Source: Alteriqipengyuania bathyomarina_B (GTDB lineage: Bacteria > Pseudomonadota > Alphaproteobacteria > Sphingomonadales > Sphingomonadaceae). Taken from it: a DNA stretch of 64,000 nucleotides. The notes under the pieces are model-generated. The model saw nothing but the letters and a program-made list of their open reading frames with translations. It was not told the origin of the DNA and searched no databases. Below are positions 1 through 11,110 of the stretch, piece by piece (the stretch's first letter is position 1; each line of letters opens with the position of its first letter). The DNA lies in assembly GCF_038594605.1 (NCBI RefSeq), contig NZ_JBCFZM010000001.1, positions 186,001-250,000 on the forward strand, read 5' to 3'. Position numbers and translations under genes: made by a program.

Positions 1-145
1 CGTCATGGGAAATCCGTCAATTTATCTGGAACACACACCCCGTGCACGATGCTGCGCTGCAACACAACCCTCCCGGATCGGGCGGTCCCGTCGACTTGGC
101 AGCGCTTCGCCGTTCGTTTAGCGATGGGGCAACGGGGAGAAATCT
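1..145. other. window edge, upstream of first gene
   Basis: I see no gene I can support here. The last bases hold the purine-rich ribosome binding site GGGGAGA (134-140) of the next gene. Open frames over this stretch on both strands lack a plausible start or any recognisable protein feature. Confidence 0.5.
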
Positions 146-1108
146 GTGAAATTTCTAGGATATACGCTGCTCGGCCTCGCCACCGCGATGCTGGTGGCGG
201 TGCTTGTATCGCTGTCCAGCACCGATGCCTGGTTCGTGCGACAGGTCGATCTGGTGCGCGAACCAATGTCGTACATTGCCGCGATTCTGTTGTTCGTCGC
301 GCTTTTCGTGGCGTTCCGCTGGCGGTGGCTCACCGTCGTATTTCTGGCATTGGTGATCGCGATCAATATCTGGCGCATCTGGCCCTACAGCTTCCTCGCG
401 GGAAAGCAGCTGACCTATGAGGATAGCGAGCAGGCCGCAAAAGCGACCTGTTTTTCTGCCATGTCGGTCAACGTGAAGGTCAAGAACGACCAGTATGCGA
501 AGGTCGCAGAGCAGATTCGGCAGATCGACCCCGACCTGCTTTTTCTGATGGAAACCGACGAAAAGTGGATCGAACAGCTAGAGCCGGTGCTGGCGGACTA
601 TCCGCATGTGGATCGCCATCCACAGCCGCACGCTTTCGGCCTTGTGTTCGCCACCCGGCTTCCGGTGACGAAGAGCAATATCGTTGAGAACACCCACCGC
701 GATACCCCGACGCTCTATGCCACGCTGCAGCCCGGCTCGCGACCGGTGGAATTCATCGGCCTGCATCCCAAGCCGCCGCTGCCGACGTGGAATACCGAGA
801 TGCGCGACCGAAACATCGTGAGGGCCGGCATGCAGACGCCCGACCGGCTGCCCGATGCCTTCGTGATGGGGGATTTTAACGATGTCCCTTGGTCGCGCAC
901 CAGCACGAAGTTTCGCGGTACCGGCAAATGGCGCGATCCGCGGATCGGCCGGGGCGCCTATCCGACGTTTCCGTCCGCCTTCCTTGCAGCGGGTTGGCCG
1001 CTCGATCAGATGATGCTCAAGGGCGATCTGGAGCTGACCGGGTTCGAGGTGCTGCCGGACAATGGTTCGGACCACCGGGCACTATATGCCCGGGTCTGCG
1101 CGCCCTGA
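146..1108 (+). CDS. endonuclease/exonuclease/phosphatase family membrane protein
   Basis: 320 residues from a GTG start at 146, chosen because GGGGAGA ends five bases before it. The N-terminus has three hydrophobic segments (about residues 4-22, 43-60 and 62-80). An endonuclease/exonuclease/phosphatase fold follows: S-V-N-V-K near residue 110, the acidic L-M-E-T-D-E near 135, the metal-site motif G-D-F-N-D near 245, and S-D-H-R-A near the C-terminus, which carries the expected catalytic His. This layout, a short membrane anchor plus an EEP domain, is common in proteobacteria, and the substrate (phosphodiester or phospholipid) is unknown. The catalytic domain probably faces the periplasm, which is an inference. 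It stands alone, with the next gene about 130 bases downstream on the same strand. Confidence 0.85.
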   Translation: MKFLGYTLLGLATAMLVAVLVSLSSTDAWFVRQVDLVREPMSYIAAILLFVALFVAFRWRWLTVVFLALVIAINIWRIWPYSFLAGKQLTYEDSEQAAKATCFSAMSVNVKVKNDQYAKVAEQIRQIDPDLLFLMETDEKWIEQLEPVLADYPHVDRHPQPHAFGLVFATRLPVTKSNIVENTHRDTPTLYATLQPGSRPVEFIGLHPKPPLPTWNTEMRDRNIVRAGMQTPDRLPDAFVMGDFNDVPWSRTSTKFRGTGKWRDPRIGRGAYPTFPSAFLAAGWPLDQMMLKGDLELTGFEVLPDNGSDHRALYARVCAP

Positions 1109-1240
1109 GTCCACCCTCAGGTCCGCTGGATAGTCTTTTGCCGATTGCTCAAGGCGTTGGTCGATAGGCCGGTCCGTAGCCTTGCGGGCAGCGGGTCGCT
1201 CTGGTTCATTGGCGCGCAGAGCTTTTATGGGGGGACTATC

Positions 1241-4078
1241 ATGCTGAAATCCGCACTTGCCGTCAGCGCCGCCGCGCTTGCCTTTGCTACGCCCGCGCTC
1301 GCGCAGGAGGCCGCGCCGGATCTGGAGCCGGGCCTTTCCGCGCCCGAAATCGAATATACCGAATGGACGCTCGACAATGGGTTGCGGGTGATCGCCATTC
1401 AGGACGAGGGCACTGCCACCGTCACCACCTCGCTGTGGTACGAGGTCGGATCGAAGCACGATCCCGAAGGGCGCAGCGGCTTTGCCCACCTGTTCGAGCA
1501 TATTCTCAGCCGCAAGACCGAGAACATGCCCTACAACATGATCTACGGCCTGACGGCGGATGTCGGCGGCACGCGCAATGCCTCGACCGGGTCGGACCGC
1601 ACGAACTATTACGAGACCGTGCCGGCCGAATATCTCGAGACGATGCTGTGGACCCACCGCGAACGCATGTTCAAACCGGTGATCGACCAGCAGGTGTTCG
1701 AGAGCGAGCGCGAAGTGGTGAAGGAAGAGCTTCGTCAGCGGGTCCTCGCGCCGCCCTATGGCCGGCTCCAGCGCTTCGTCATTGCGGAAAATGCCTATGA
1801 CGTGCTGCCGCAGCGACGGCCCGGAATCGGTTCGATCGAGGATCTCGATTCAGCCACGCTCGACGATGCGCGTGCCTTCCACCAGGCCTATTACGGTCCG
1901 GACACGGCGACGCTGATCGTCGCGGGCAATTTCGAAATGGCCAACCTGCGCACTCTGGTCGACGAATATTTCGGCGACATCCCGCGCCGCGCCGACCCGG
2001 TCGACCTGACCATTGCAACGCGCGAGCCTGAGCGGACCGAGCCGCGAAGCTTCGTGGCCACCGCGCCCAACGTGCCGCTGCCCGTTGCGGGCTCCATCTG
2101 GAAGGGGCCCGAGGCCGACAGCATGGATTCGGTCACGCTCGATGTGATTTCGGCGATCATGGCGAGGGGCCAGAGCAGCCGCCTTTACGACGCGCTGGTG
2201 CGCAGCGGAAAGGCAGTCGATAGCGCGATGTTCTCCGCTGCCAGCGAGGAGGGCGGCTACATCGCCTCCTTCGCGATCACCAACCCGATGGCCGATGCAG
2301 ACGAGGTCGACGGTCTGTTGAAGGCCGAGCTGGAGCGCATACGGACCGAACCTGTCAGTGCTGCCGAACTGGCCGAGGCAAAGAGCGAACTGTTCTCCGA
2401 TTCGCTCCAACGGCGCGAGACCGCCCGCGGGCGTGCATTCGAGCTGGGCGAGGCGCTGGTTTCCACCGGCAACCCACGCGCTGCCGATGATCGCCTCGCC
2501 GCCATTGCGAACGTTACCGTCGAAGATGTGCAGCGGGTCGCCGCCAAGTGGCTCGCCCCGCAAGCGCGGGTCGACATGCGCTACATCGCGGGCGAGGAAG
2601 ATCCATCGGCCTATGCCAACCCCGTGCCGATGCCGACCTTCCGCAGCCTGCCTTCCGCCACCGGAGAGCCGCTTTCCGTGCTTCCCGAAGGCGCGCGGCA
2701 GGAGCCTCCTGCTGCAGGCGTGCGGCCCGACGTGGTCGCTCCCGAAATCGTCGAGCAGACCCTATCGAACGGGATCGAGGTGGTTGCCGCGCAAACCGGC
2801 GATGTACCGATCGCGACGATGACCGTGCTCGTGCCCGGCGGGGCCTCCACCGATTCCCGCGAAAAGGCAGGCGTGGCGCAATTCGCCGCCCAGCTTGCGG
2901 ATCAGGGCACCGCCGACATGAGCGCGCAGGAAATCGCCGCGCGGCTCGAAAGTCTTGGCGCAAGCTTCAGCGCCAATGCGGGCCGCGACGGCACCTTCTT
3001 CAGCCTGACCGCGCCGGTCGCGAATTTCGAGGCGGCGGGCGAAGTGCTGGCCGGTATCGTGCGCACAGCGCAGTACCCGCAGGCCGAGCTGGATCGCGAG
3101 CGCAAGCGCGCGATCGACGGCCTGCTGGTCGAGATGAAGGACCCGGGCGAACTGGCAAGCAAGGTTGCGGCAGTCGTGATGTACGGCGATGCGCCTTACG
3201 GATCGCAATCGGGCGGTACGGCGGAAAGCATCGCCACGATCACTCGCGAAGATCTGCTCGCCCATCGTCAGAGCTGGTGGCATCCGAGCGAGACGAAGAT
3301 CATCGTCAGCGGCGGTATCGCGCCCGCTCAGGCGACCGCGCTCGCCAATACGCTGTTCGGTGACTGGAGTGTGGACGCGCCCGCGCCGACGCCGCCCGCC
3401 GATCCTGCGGGCGACGCCCAGCCGGTGCGTACGATCGTGATCGACATGCCCGAGGCCGGGCAGGCCGCCGTCTACGCGGCGGTCCGCGCGATCCCGCGCG
3501 ACGATGAGCGCTATTACGCGCTGGAGCTTTCCAACGCGGTGCTCGGCGGTGGGTCGAGCGGGCGTCTGTTCGAGGAAATCCGCACCAAGCGCTCGCTCAG
3601 CTACGGGGCCTATTCGGGCTTCGCCGACCGGGCGGATGACTCGGTGCTGGGGGCCAGCGCGCAGACCAAGAACGAAACCGCGGACGAGGTGATGCAGATC
3701 TTCCTCGAAGAGTTCGCCCGGTTGGGGACCGAACCGCTGGACGAGGCGCTGCTCGACAAGCGGCGGCTCTATCTCGGTGGCAGCTATGCCCGCTCTCTGG
3801 AAAGCAGTGCAGGCTTCAACGGCATCGTTGCCGGGCTGATGCAGCAGGGCCTCGAGCCTGTCGAGGCGGCGCGCTATGCCGAGCGGCTGGCGCAAGTGAC
3901 GCCACAGGATGCAAGTGCGGCGGCGCGTGATCTTGTCGATCCGGACAAGGCAACCGTCGTGATCGTCGGAAACGCGGCCGAGTTCATCGACGGGGTGCGC
4001 GCGATCCGGCCCGATGTCGAGGTGATCCCTGCCGAAGGGCTCGATGTCTCGGCGGCCGATTTCGGGCTGGAAGACTAG
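1241..4078 (+). CDS. M16 family zinc metallopeptidase (two-domain, secreted)
   Basis: 945 residues from ATG 1241, which follows a G-rich ribosome binding site and opens with a classical signal peptide cut after A-L-A-Q-E. The frame stays open upstream, but that stretch looks non-coding. The N-terminal M16 half has the inverted zinc motif H83-L-F-E86-H87, with the third ligand expected in E-R-E-V-V-K-E-E-L around residue 160. The second half (from about residue 500) repeats the M16 fold but has G-V-A-Q-F-A-A-Q-L where the zinc motif would be, so it is presumably the non-catalytic partner that closes the peptide chamber. The ordinary H-L-F-E-H-M reads H-L-F-E-H-I here. It is a likely periplasmic protease clearing short or unstructured peptides. 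Length is normal for the fused two-domain M16 form. Confidence 0.92.
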   Translation: MLKSALAVSAAALAFATPALAQEAAPDLEPGLSAPEIEYTEWTLDNGLRVIAIQDEGTATVTTSLWYEVGSKHDPEGRSGFAHLFEHILSRKTENMPYNMIYGLTADVGGTRNASTGSDRTNYYETVPAEYLETMLWTHRERMFKPVIDQQVFESEREVVKEELRQRVLAPPYGRLQRFVIAENAYDVLPQRRPGIGSIEDLDSATLDDARAFHQAYYGPDTATLIVAGNFEMANLRTLVDEYFGDIPRRADPVDLTIATREPERTEPRSFVATAPNVPLPVAGSIWKGPEADSMDSVTLDVISAIMARGQSSRLYDALVRSGKAVDSAMFSAASEEGGYIASFAITNPMADADEVDGLLKAELERIRTEPVSAAELAEAKSELFSDSLQRRETARGRAFELGEALVSTGNPRAADDRLAAIANVTVEDVQRVAAKWLAPQARVDMRYIAGEEDPSAYANPVPMPTFRSLPSATGEPLSVLPEGARQEPPAAGVRPDVVAPEIVEQTLSNGIEVVAAQTGDVPIATMTVLVPGGASTDSREKAGVAQFAAQLADQGTADMSAQEIAARLESLGASFSANAGRDGTFFSLTAPVANFEAAGEVLAGIVRTAQYPQAELDRERKRAIDGLLVEMKDPGELASKVAAVVMYGDAPYGSQSGGTAESIATITREDLLAHRQSWWHPSETKIIVSGGIAPAQATALANTLFGDWSVDAPAPTPPADPAGDAQPVRTIVIDMPEAGQAAVYAAVRAIPRDDERYYALELSNAVLGGGSSGRLFEEIRTKRSLSYGAYSGFADRADDSVLGASAQTKNETADEVMQIFLEEFARLGTEPLDEALLDKRRLYLGGSYARSLESSAGFNGIVAGLMQQGLEPVEAARYAERLAQVTPQDASAAARDLVDPDKATVVIVGNAAEFIDGVRAIRPDVEVIPAEGLDVSAADFGLED

Positions 4079-4102
4079 GCCCGGCGCTCCACCAATGGCA
4101 CG

Positions 4103-5920
4103 TTACGCTTCGCTGTCGGCCTGCTGACGCGCCCACATTTCGGCATAGAGCCCGTCACGCCGGAGCAGTTCGGCGTGGCGGCCTTGCTCGGCCAGCCGCC
4201 CATTCTCGAGCACGAGGATGCGATCCGCATCGGCAATCGTCGATAGGCGATGCGCGATGGCCAGCGTCGTGCGGCCCCGCGCCACCCGGTTCAGCGTTGC
4301 GAGAATTTCCTGCTCGGTCCGCGAATCGAGCGCGCTGGTCGCCTCGTCGAGGATCACTATGGGCGGGTTCTTCAACAGCGTGCGGGCGATGGCGACGCGC
4401 TGCTTCTCGCCTCCCGAAAGCTTGAGGCCTCGCTCGCCGACCTGCGTTTCGAAGCCTTCGGGCAGCATCTCGATGAAGGGCAGGATCGCCGCTCCGCGCG
4501 CGGCCTCGCGGATGGCATCCTCGTCGGCATCATCCATGTGGCTGGGCCGTCCGTAACCGATGTTATAGCCGATGGTGTCGTTGAACAGCACGCTATCCTG
4601 CGGGACGATGCCAATGGCGGCGCGCAAGCTCTCCTGCGTCACCTTGCTGATATCCTGACCGTCTATGAGGATGCGGCCCGCCCTCGGGTCGTAGAACCGG
4701 AACAGCAGCCGCGCGATGGTGCTCTTTCCCGCGCCCGATGGGCCGACCAGCGCCACGGTCTCTCCCGCCCCGATTTCGAAGTCGAGACCGTGGAGGATCT
4801 CGCGATCCGGATCATAGCCGAAATGCACGTTTTCGAAGGTGATCCCGGGGCGGTCGATCCGCAGCGCGGGCGCGCCGGGCACGTCCTTCACCTCGACATC
4901 GGCGTCGATCAGCTTGAACATCGCCGCCATGTCGATCAGCCCCTGCCGGATCGTGCGATAGACGAAGCCGAGGAGGTCGAGCGGGCGGAAAAGCTGGACG
5001 AGATAGGTGTTCACGAACACCAGGTCGCCGGTTGTCAGGTTGCCCCGGCTCCAGCCCCACACGGTATAGCCCATCGCGCCTGCCATCAGCAGATTGGTGA
5101 TCAGCGACTGCGCGATATTGAGCAGGCCAAGCGAAGAATCGGACTTGATCGCGGCTTCGGAATATTGCTGCGCCGCCTTGGCATAGCGCGCTTCCTCGCG
5201 CCGCTCGGCCCCGAAATATTTGACCGTTTCGTAGTTCAGCAGCGAATCGACCGCGCGCGACAGCGCCTGCCCGTCGAGATCGTTCATCTCGCGCCGCAGC
5301 TTGGTCCGCCATTCGGTGATGACCTGTGTGACGACGATATAGGCGACCACGGTGACGGCGGTGGCGATCACCAGTCCGATGCCGAAATTGATATAGAAGA
5401 TCACCGCCACCGCGATCAGCTCGATCGCGGTCGGCGCGATGTTGAACAGCAGGAAATAGAGCATCGTGTCGATGGTCTTGGTCCCGCGCTCGACCGTCTT
5501 GGTGATCTCGCCCGTGCGGCGCGAGAGGTGGAAGCGCAGGCTCAGGCGGTGGAGTCTGGCAAAGACGTCTTCGGCGAACTGGCGAGTGGCGTCCTGGCCC
5601 ACCCGTTCGAACACCATGTTGCGGATATTGTCGAACGCGACGCTGGCAAATCTCCCGGCAGCGTAGGCGACCACGAAGGAAATCGCGACCATCGCGGTTG
5701 CATCGGCCGGCGTTTCCATCGCGTCGACCGCGGCACGGTAGGCGTAGGGCAGGGCGAGGGTGGCCCCCTTGGCGACAAGCACGAGGATCAGCGCAATGAC
5801 GATCCGAATGCGCAGGTCCGTGCGGTCCTTCGGCCACAGGTAAGGGAGGAATCGCCGCAGCGTCTGCCACCCCTCGGGCGCAGCTCGATCCGTGTCGGAA
5901 GTGGTGTTGGTAGGCCCCAT
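4103..5920 (-). CDS. atm1: Atm1-type ABC exporter (permease fused to ATPase)
   Basis: 605 residues from ATG 5920; an in-frame ATG at 5950 lacks homologous sequence. Residues about 20-330 form a six-helix ABC exporter domain, including E-R-V-G-Q-D-A-T-R and F-V-N-T-Y-L-V-Q-L-F-R-P-L-D. The ATPase domain has Walker A G-P-S-G-A-G-K-S-T (near 388), signature L-S-G-G-E-K-Q-R and Walker B I-V-I-L-D-E-A-T. From memory the whole chain is very close to the structurally studied Atm1 of Novosphingobium aromaticivorans, which exports glutathione conjugates and glutathione-bound heavy metals. The half-transporter should homodimerise in the inner membrane. It converges on the M16 gene with 24 bases between, and diverges from the glycosyltransferase-like gene. 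Confidence 0.93.
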   Translation of the reverse strand: MGPTNTTSDTDRAAPEGWQTLRRFLPYLWPKDRTDLRIRIVIALILVLVAKGATLALPYAYRAAVDAMETPADATAMVAISFVVAYAAGRFASVAFDNIRNMVFERVGQDATRQFAEDVFARLHRLSLRFHLSRRTGEITKTVERGTKTIDTMLYFLLFNIAPTAIELIAVAVIFYINFGIGLVIATAVTVVAYIVVTQVITEWRTKLRREMNDLDGQALSRAVDSLLNYETVKYFGAERREEARYAKAAQQYSEAAIKSDSSLGLLNIAQSLITNLLMAGAMGYTVWGWSRGNLTTGDLVFVNTYLVQLFRPLDLLGFVYRTIRQGLIDMAAMFKLIDADVEVKDVPGAPALRIDRPGITFENVHFGYDPDREILHGLDFEIGAGETVALVGPSGAGKSTIARLLFRFYDPRAGRILIDGQDISKVTQESLRAAIGIVPQDSVLFNDTIGYNIGYGRPSHMDDADEDAIREAARGAAILPFIEMLPEGFETQVGERGLKLSGGEKQRVAIARTLLKNPPIVILDEATSALDSRTEQEILATLNRVARGRTTLAIAHRLSTIADADRILVLENGRLAEQGRHAELLRRDGLYAEMWARQQADSEA

Positions 5921-6024
5921 CGCTGGCCAGCATGTGGCTATCGCCTGCACGCATCACAAGCCGCGCTGCACCGCGACCGCGCTGCAAGCTATCCTTAACG
6001 GCGATCAGCTATGTCTGCGCCACG

Positions 6025-6942
6025 ATGATGCATGCCTTCGAAAAGATCGCCGACAGGTTGGCGCGCGCCCGGTTCGAACAGGCCGCGCGCGGTATCCTGC
6101 GCACCGCGCCGATCAGGCCGAGCGACGATGGCGTGATCCTGTTCTCGATGATGGGCACGCGCGTGCTGCTGCCCTATCTGGTCGCGATCAAGTCCGTCCA
6201 CGCATCGCTAGGGCGGGGCAGGGTGGTAATCCTCGATGATGGCACCCTGACCGTGGAGGACCGCGCAACCCTCGCGCATCATTGCGGCGATCCGCAGATC
6301 ATTCCCATCGCGTCGGTCGATACCGGGCCATGCCCGAAGGGCGGCACATGGGAGCGGTTGCTGACGATCCTCGATCTGCGGCGCGATAGTTATGTGATCC
6401 AGATCGATTCGGATGTCGTGGCGCGCGGGCCCATGCCCGAAGTCGCACAAGCGATTGCAGATGCGCGGTCCTTCACTTTGCGCGGGGAAGAAGAATCGGA
6501 TCTGATGGATGTCGCGGCGATCGCGCGGCAGCAGCAGGTCTACGAAACGACCCACGTCCAGGGGCTGATCGAACAGCAGATGGACCAGCTCGACATCGCC
6601 GGGCGTCCCGATCTGCATTATGTCCGGGGCTGTTCGGGCTTTGCGGGCTTCGCGCCTTCGCAAGAGGGGCGCGACCTCGCCGAGGCGTTCTCGCGCGAGG
6701 CCGACCGGGTGCTGGGGCGCGCCAAGTGGTCCGAATGGGGGAGCGAGCAGGTCACCAGCAACTTCGTGATCGCGAATGCGCCTGATCCGCTGCTGCTGCC
6801 CTATGATCGTTATCTCAATTTCTGGGACCAAGGCGTGCCGGAAGATGCGCGACTGGTGCATTTTATCGGCACCTATCGCTACGATCGCGGCGCCTATGTG
6901 GCTGCGGCAAAGGATGCGATCGGGCGCCTGACCGCCGCCTAG
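6025..6942 (+). CDS. GT-A-like glycosyltransferase family protein
   Basis: About 305 residues from ATG 6025 (a second ATG lies at 6028; no strong ribosome binding site separates them). Features point to a GT-A nucleotide-diphospho-sugar transferase: an early hydrophobic strand V-I-L-F-S-M-M-G-T, a mid-protein Q-I-D-S-D-V-V-A-R that reads as a D-x-D metal and sugar-nucleotide site after the helix L-T-I-L-D-L-R-R-D-S, and a late N-F-W-D-Q-G followed by V-H-F-I-G-T. There is no signal peptide or membrane segment. I cannot place it in a named family, so donor and acceptor are unknown. The flippase gene and a glycosyltransferase remnant next to it suggest a worn surface-polysaccharide locus. Confidence 0.72.
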   Translation: MMHAFEKIADRLARARFEQAARGILRTAPIRPSDDGVILFSMMGTRVLLPYLVAIKSVHASLGRGRVVILDDGTLTVEDRATLAHHCGDPQIIPIASVDTGPCPKGGTWERLLTILDLRRDSYVIQIDSDVVARGPMPEVAQAIADARSFTLRGEEESDLMDVAAIARQQQVYETTHVQGLIEQQMDQLDIAGRPDLHYVRGCSGFAGFAPSQEGRDLAEAFSREADRVLGRAKWSEWGSEQVTSNFVIANAPDPLLLPYDRYLNFWDQGVPEDARLVHFIGTYRYDRGAYVAAAKDAIGRLTAA

Positions 6943-7062
6943 CTATCGCTCCGGCGCGCATCGCTTCCACCATTTCGCGGACCTGGCGCTCCATCGAGAA
7001 ACACGCCACGGCCCGGGCCCTTTCTGCCCTGCCGTGCCGCCGCAGCGTTGCTCGGTCTGCTT
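6941..7062 (-). pseudogene. remnant of a GT4 glycosyltransferase C-terminus
   Basis: Directly after the flippase stop codon, the minus strand still reads like the last helix of a family-4 glycosyltransferase: H-G-R-A-E-R-A-R-A-V-A-C-F-S-M-E-R-Q-V-R-E-M-V-E-A-M-R. The pattern of a basic helix, then F-S-(M/L)-E-R, then an amphipathic helix is typical of that family's end. There is no start codon, no catalytic domain and no clean stop, so this is the tail of a deleted gene. It abuts the stop of the convergent gene on the other strand. I judge this by eye only; chance resemblance is possible. Confidence 0.35.
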
Positions 7063-8538
7063 TTAGCCAGCCTCGGCCTGTCTTCGATTGCTGCCACGCC
7101 ACAAACCCAGCTTGCCTGCGAACAGCATGATCTCGTCGAACAGCGGATGCGACAGCAGACGCAGCATCGCCAGCCAGGCAAGGCCGGTCGGCCCGGCGAT
7201 CAGTGCGATGCGTAGCAGCGGCAGGTCTACTCCCGCCGCCCGGACCAGCTCCAAGGTCGCAAAGGCCGCCCCGGCCGAGACGCCTGCGACCAGCGCGCTG
7301 GGTAGCAGCATCCGCACGAAGGGCACGACATCGGTATCGAGATACCTCTTCTGCAGCGCCAGCCAGATCGGCGACGTCGCCAGCGTGGCCAGCATCAGCG
7401 CCCAGCTGAACGAGACAATATCGCCCGTGAACAGCAACACACCCAGGCCGATGCGCGCGGTCGCCGTGACCAGCAGCGGGATCGAGGACAGGTAGGGCCG
7501 CCCGATCGCGTTGAAGGCGGGCACCTTGTAATGGAACGTCAGATCGATGGCGGCCATCAGCGCCAGTGGCAGGATGGCGGGCGCGGCAAAGATCCATTGA
7601 TCTCCGTACAGGCCGACGATCACATCCTCTGCGGCGACCGCGGTTACCGCGAGCATCGGCCAGCCGACTGCCGTCACCAGCGCGATGGCCCGTTGGAGGA
7701 TCGGCCTCAGTGATTGCTTGGCGTGGAAAGCTTTGGACAAATAGGTTTGCGACCCGAAGGTGATCGCCGACCCGGCGACCTGCATGAAAATGTTCACGGT
7801 CGAATTGGCGCGGCTGAGCAGGCCGACCTGGCGGGGGGTGCCCAGCTTCCCGAGGATCAGGTCGGGCAGGGCGTTATTCCCTGCTTTCACGAGATTGGTA
7901 AACAGCGCGCCCGCGCCGAATCGAAGGATGTCGGCGGATTCGCTGAACCGGGGGCGGTAGGCCATGTGCTTGGGCGCGAGCCAGAGGTTGGCGATCCCGG
8001 TCGAGATCACGTTGGCTAGATTCGCCCACGCAAGGCTCGCGGCTCCGAAGTCCGCCAGCGCGAGGCCGATACAGGTCACCGAATAGGCGACCGTGCCGAC
8101 TGCGGTGCTGATCGAGAGCTTCGCGGCGTCGTATTCGCGAATCAGCAGTGCGAGCGCGACCGAGCTGAACGGAATGAACAGGAAGCTGAGCGCGAGGATC
8201 TGCATGACCTGCGCGATCTCCGGATGGCCGAACCACGAAGCGACGACATCGCTGCCGAAGAACAGCAGGGCGGCGATCGTGAAGGCGATCGCATAGGCGA
8301 TGCCCATGGCGGACCGCACCTTGTCGGACGTGAGGCTTTCCGCGCGCTGGAGATAGGAGCCGACACCGAACTCCCGGAACACGTGCGCGATGTTCACCAG
8401 CACGATCGCGATCGAGTAAATCCCGATCTCTGCCGGGGTGAGGATGCGCGCAACGATGACCGAGACGAAGAACATCACCAGCGTCGCGCCCGAGGATGAT
8501 GCGAAGTTGATCGCCAGGGATTTGCGGAAGGACGTCAT
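7063..8538 (-). CDS. Wzx-type oligosaccharide flippase (MOP superfamily)
   Basis: 491 residues from ATG 8538, starting M-T-S-F-R-K-S-L-A-I-N-F; an in-frame start at 8574 would add an unlikely Arg-rich tail. The chain is almost all hydrophobic helices (about 12-14). The N-terminus has the usual layout of polysaccharide flippases: V-S-V-I-V-A-R-I-L-T-P-A-E-I-G-I-Y-S, then F-R-E-F-G-V-G-S-Y-L-Q-R. The likely job is moving lipid-linked oligosaccharide or exopolysaccharide units across the inner membrane. No polymerase gene lies nearby, only a glycosyltransferase remnant and a glycosyltransferase-like gene, so the substrate is unknown. Confidence 0.85.
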   Translation of the reverse strand: MTSFRKSLAINFASSSGATLVMFFVSVIVARILTPAEIGIYSIAIVLVNIAHVFREFGVGSYLQRAESLTSDKVRSAMGIAYAIAFTIAALLFFGSDVVASWFGHPEIAQVMQILALSFLFIPFSSVALALLIREYDAAKLSISTAVGTVAYSVTCIGLALADFGAASLAWANLANVISTGIANLWLAPKHMAYRPRFSESADILRFGAGALFTNLVKAGNNALPDLILGKLGTPRQVGLLSRANSTVNIFMQVAGSAITFGSQTYLSKAFHAKQSLRPILQRAIALVTAVGWPMLAVTAVAAEDVIVGLYGDQWIFAAPAILPLALMAAIDLTFHYKVPAFNAIGRPYLSSIPLLVTATARIGLGVLLFTGDIVSFSWALMLATLATSPIWLALQKRYLDTDVVPFVRMLLPSALVAGVSAGAAFATLELVRAAGVDLPLLRIALIAGPTGLAWLAMLRLLSHPLFDEIMLFAGKLGLWRGSNRRQAEAG

Positions 8539-8885
8539 CAGCGCGCGCCTGCAGCGCGCGGCACGTACGCGCACGCGCCCGCGCGTGGCGCGCGTAAGGG
8601 GTGTGCCCGAAGCCGAGGCCGCAACCCACGTAAGGCAGCATCTCGGATCGGGGCAAATTCGATGTTCATGGGGGTGCTATGACCCACGCGGGTTTACTGC
8701 GGGGTAAAGCGGACCGGCTTTTTTCGCTCATTGGAATCGCTGAATCGGCGGATTCGCGCTGACTCGCACAGGATCCACGGCTCGGACCCGCCCGGGAGGC
8801 TGTCAGGGGAAGGGGAAGAGTGACAATAATTCCCGTGTGGAATCAAGCACTTATCAATTAGTGACAGAAATTTGAAAAAAAGCGT

Positions 8886-8914
8886 TTGACCGAATCCCGG
8901 CTCCCGCCTAGATG
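8886..8914 (+). promoter_or_regulatory. rRNA operon promoter (sigma-70 type)
   Basis: The -35 box TTGACC (8886-8891) and a -10-like TAGATG (8909-8914) are 17 bases apart, directly downstream of an A-tract and about 370 bases before 16S. A GC-rich stretch with G at the expected start site (8915 onward) fits stringent control. It is the best promoter candidate in the leader; others may exist. Confidence 0.55.
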
Positions 8915-9035
8915 GGCTTCACCGACGCGGCGCTGGCGGCTTCCACCGCCCACCGCATCGGTCGCCAACATATTCGGATAGCCGGTCCCCCGGTTTAAAT
9001 CGGGGATACCTTCGCTGTCCGCTTTTAATGTTTGG

Positions 9036-9048
9036 TGGCTCTTTGAAA
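9036..9048 (+). promoter_or_regulatory. boxA-like antitermination signal of rrn leader
   Basis: TGGCTCTTTGAAA in the 16S leader resembles the boxA element (TGCTCTTTAACA in enterics) bound by the Nus factors to stop Rho-dependent termination within rRNA operons. A related CGTCTTTGACATTG occurs ahead of 23S at about 11180, where a second boxA is usual. Confidence 0.5.
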
Positions 9049-9280
9049 TCGTTGGTTATTGATGAAGGGACATGTGGGCGACGGCGCCCGGTCTGCGAAG
9101 TTTAAGGTCGCAGATACCGGTATATATAAGCCGAAGCCACATCCATGGGAAACTCCACGTTTCCCACAGATGATGCATGTTCATTCGTATCCATTACGTT
9201 TGACAGCAGGTTTCGGCTCCTTGAACTCTTGCTTGTCGGGTTAGCGATCTTCGGATCGTACCTGGTAGGTGAGTGACACA

Positions 9281-10774
<1,494 letters not shown>

Positions 10775-10946
10775 CTTCACGAAAGCGCCGGCGCTAGCCG
10801 CCGGAAGTGCTTCGTGGTTTCCAAAGAACATTGCCGTCGTCCTCATGTCCTTTCATCAATCGGATACAGCGGGCCCTCCGGGGTCTATGCTGTTGCCTGA
10901 GCTGGCTTGCGCGGCTATCGGCCCTTTCGGCCGGTTTGTGGCGTGT

Positions 10947-11023
<77 letters not shown>

Positions 11024-11034
11024 TATCCTTTTAA

Positions 11035-11110
11035 GGGGCCTTAGCTCAGCTGGGAGAGCACCTGCTTTGCAAGCAGGGGGTCATCGGTTCGATCCCGATA
11101 GGCTCCACCA
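11035..11110 (+). tRNA. tRNA-Ala (TGC)
   Basis: 76-base tRNA with acceptor GGGGCCT/AGGCTCC, D-arm AGCTCAGCTGGGAGAGC, anticodon loop TTTGCAA (TGC), T-loop TTCGATC and an encoded CCA. It lies 11 bases after tRNA-Ile, the usual alphaproteobacterial spacer pair. Confidence 0.97.

Larger units (their letters stand above)
8539..9280. other. 742-base leader region of the rRNA operon
   Basis: No protein gene is supported here. The stretch holds the 5' region of the flippase gene, the rRNA promoter (8886-8914), a boxA-like antitermination site (9036-9048) and the 16S leader. An AT-rich run before the promoter (about 8820-8885, with a GAAAAAAAG tract) resembles the upstream elements of strong stable-RNA promoters. 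Confidence 0.6.

Noticed and set aside
4250..5998. 582-codon open frame opposite the Atm1 gene
   Set aside because: It is rich in Arg, Asp and His with no domain pattern, and lies wholly antisense to a gene with all ABC exporter motifs. High GC makes such shadows common.
8541..8600. GCGCG-rich run before the flippase start as a repeat element
   Set aside because: It is simple GC-biased sequence without clear unit length or second copy.
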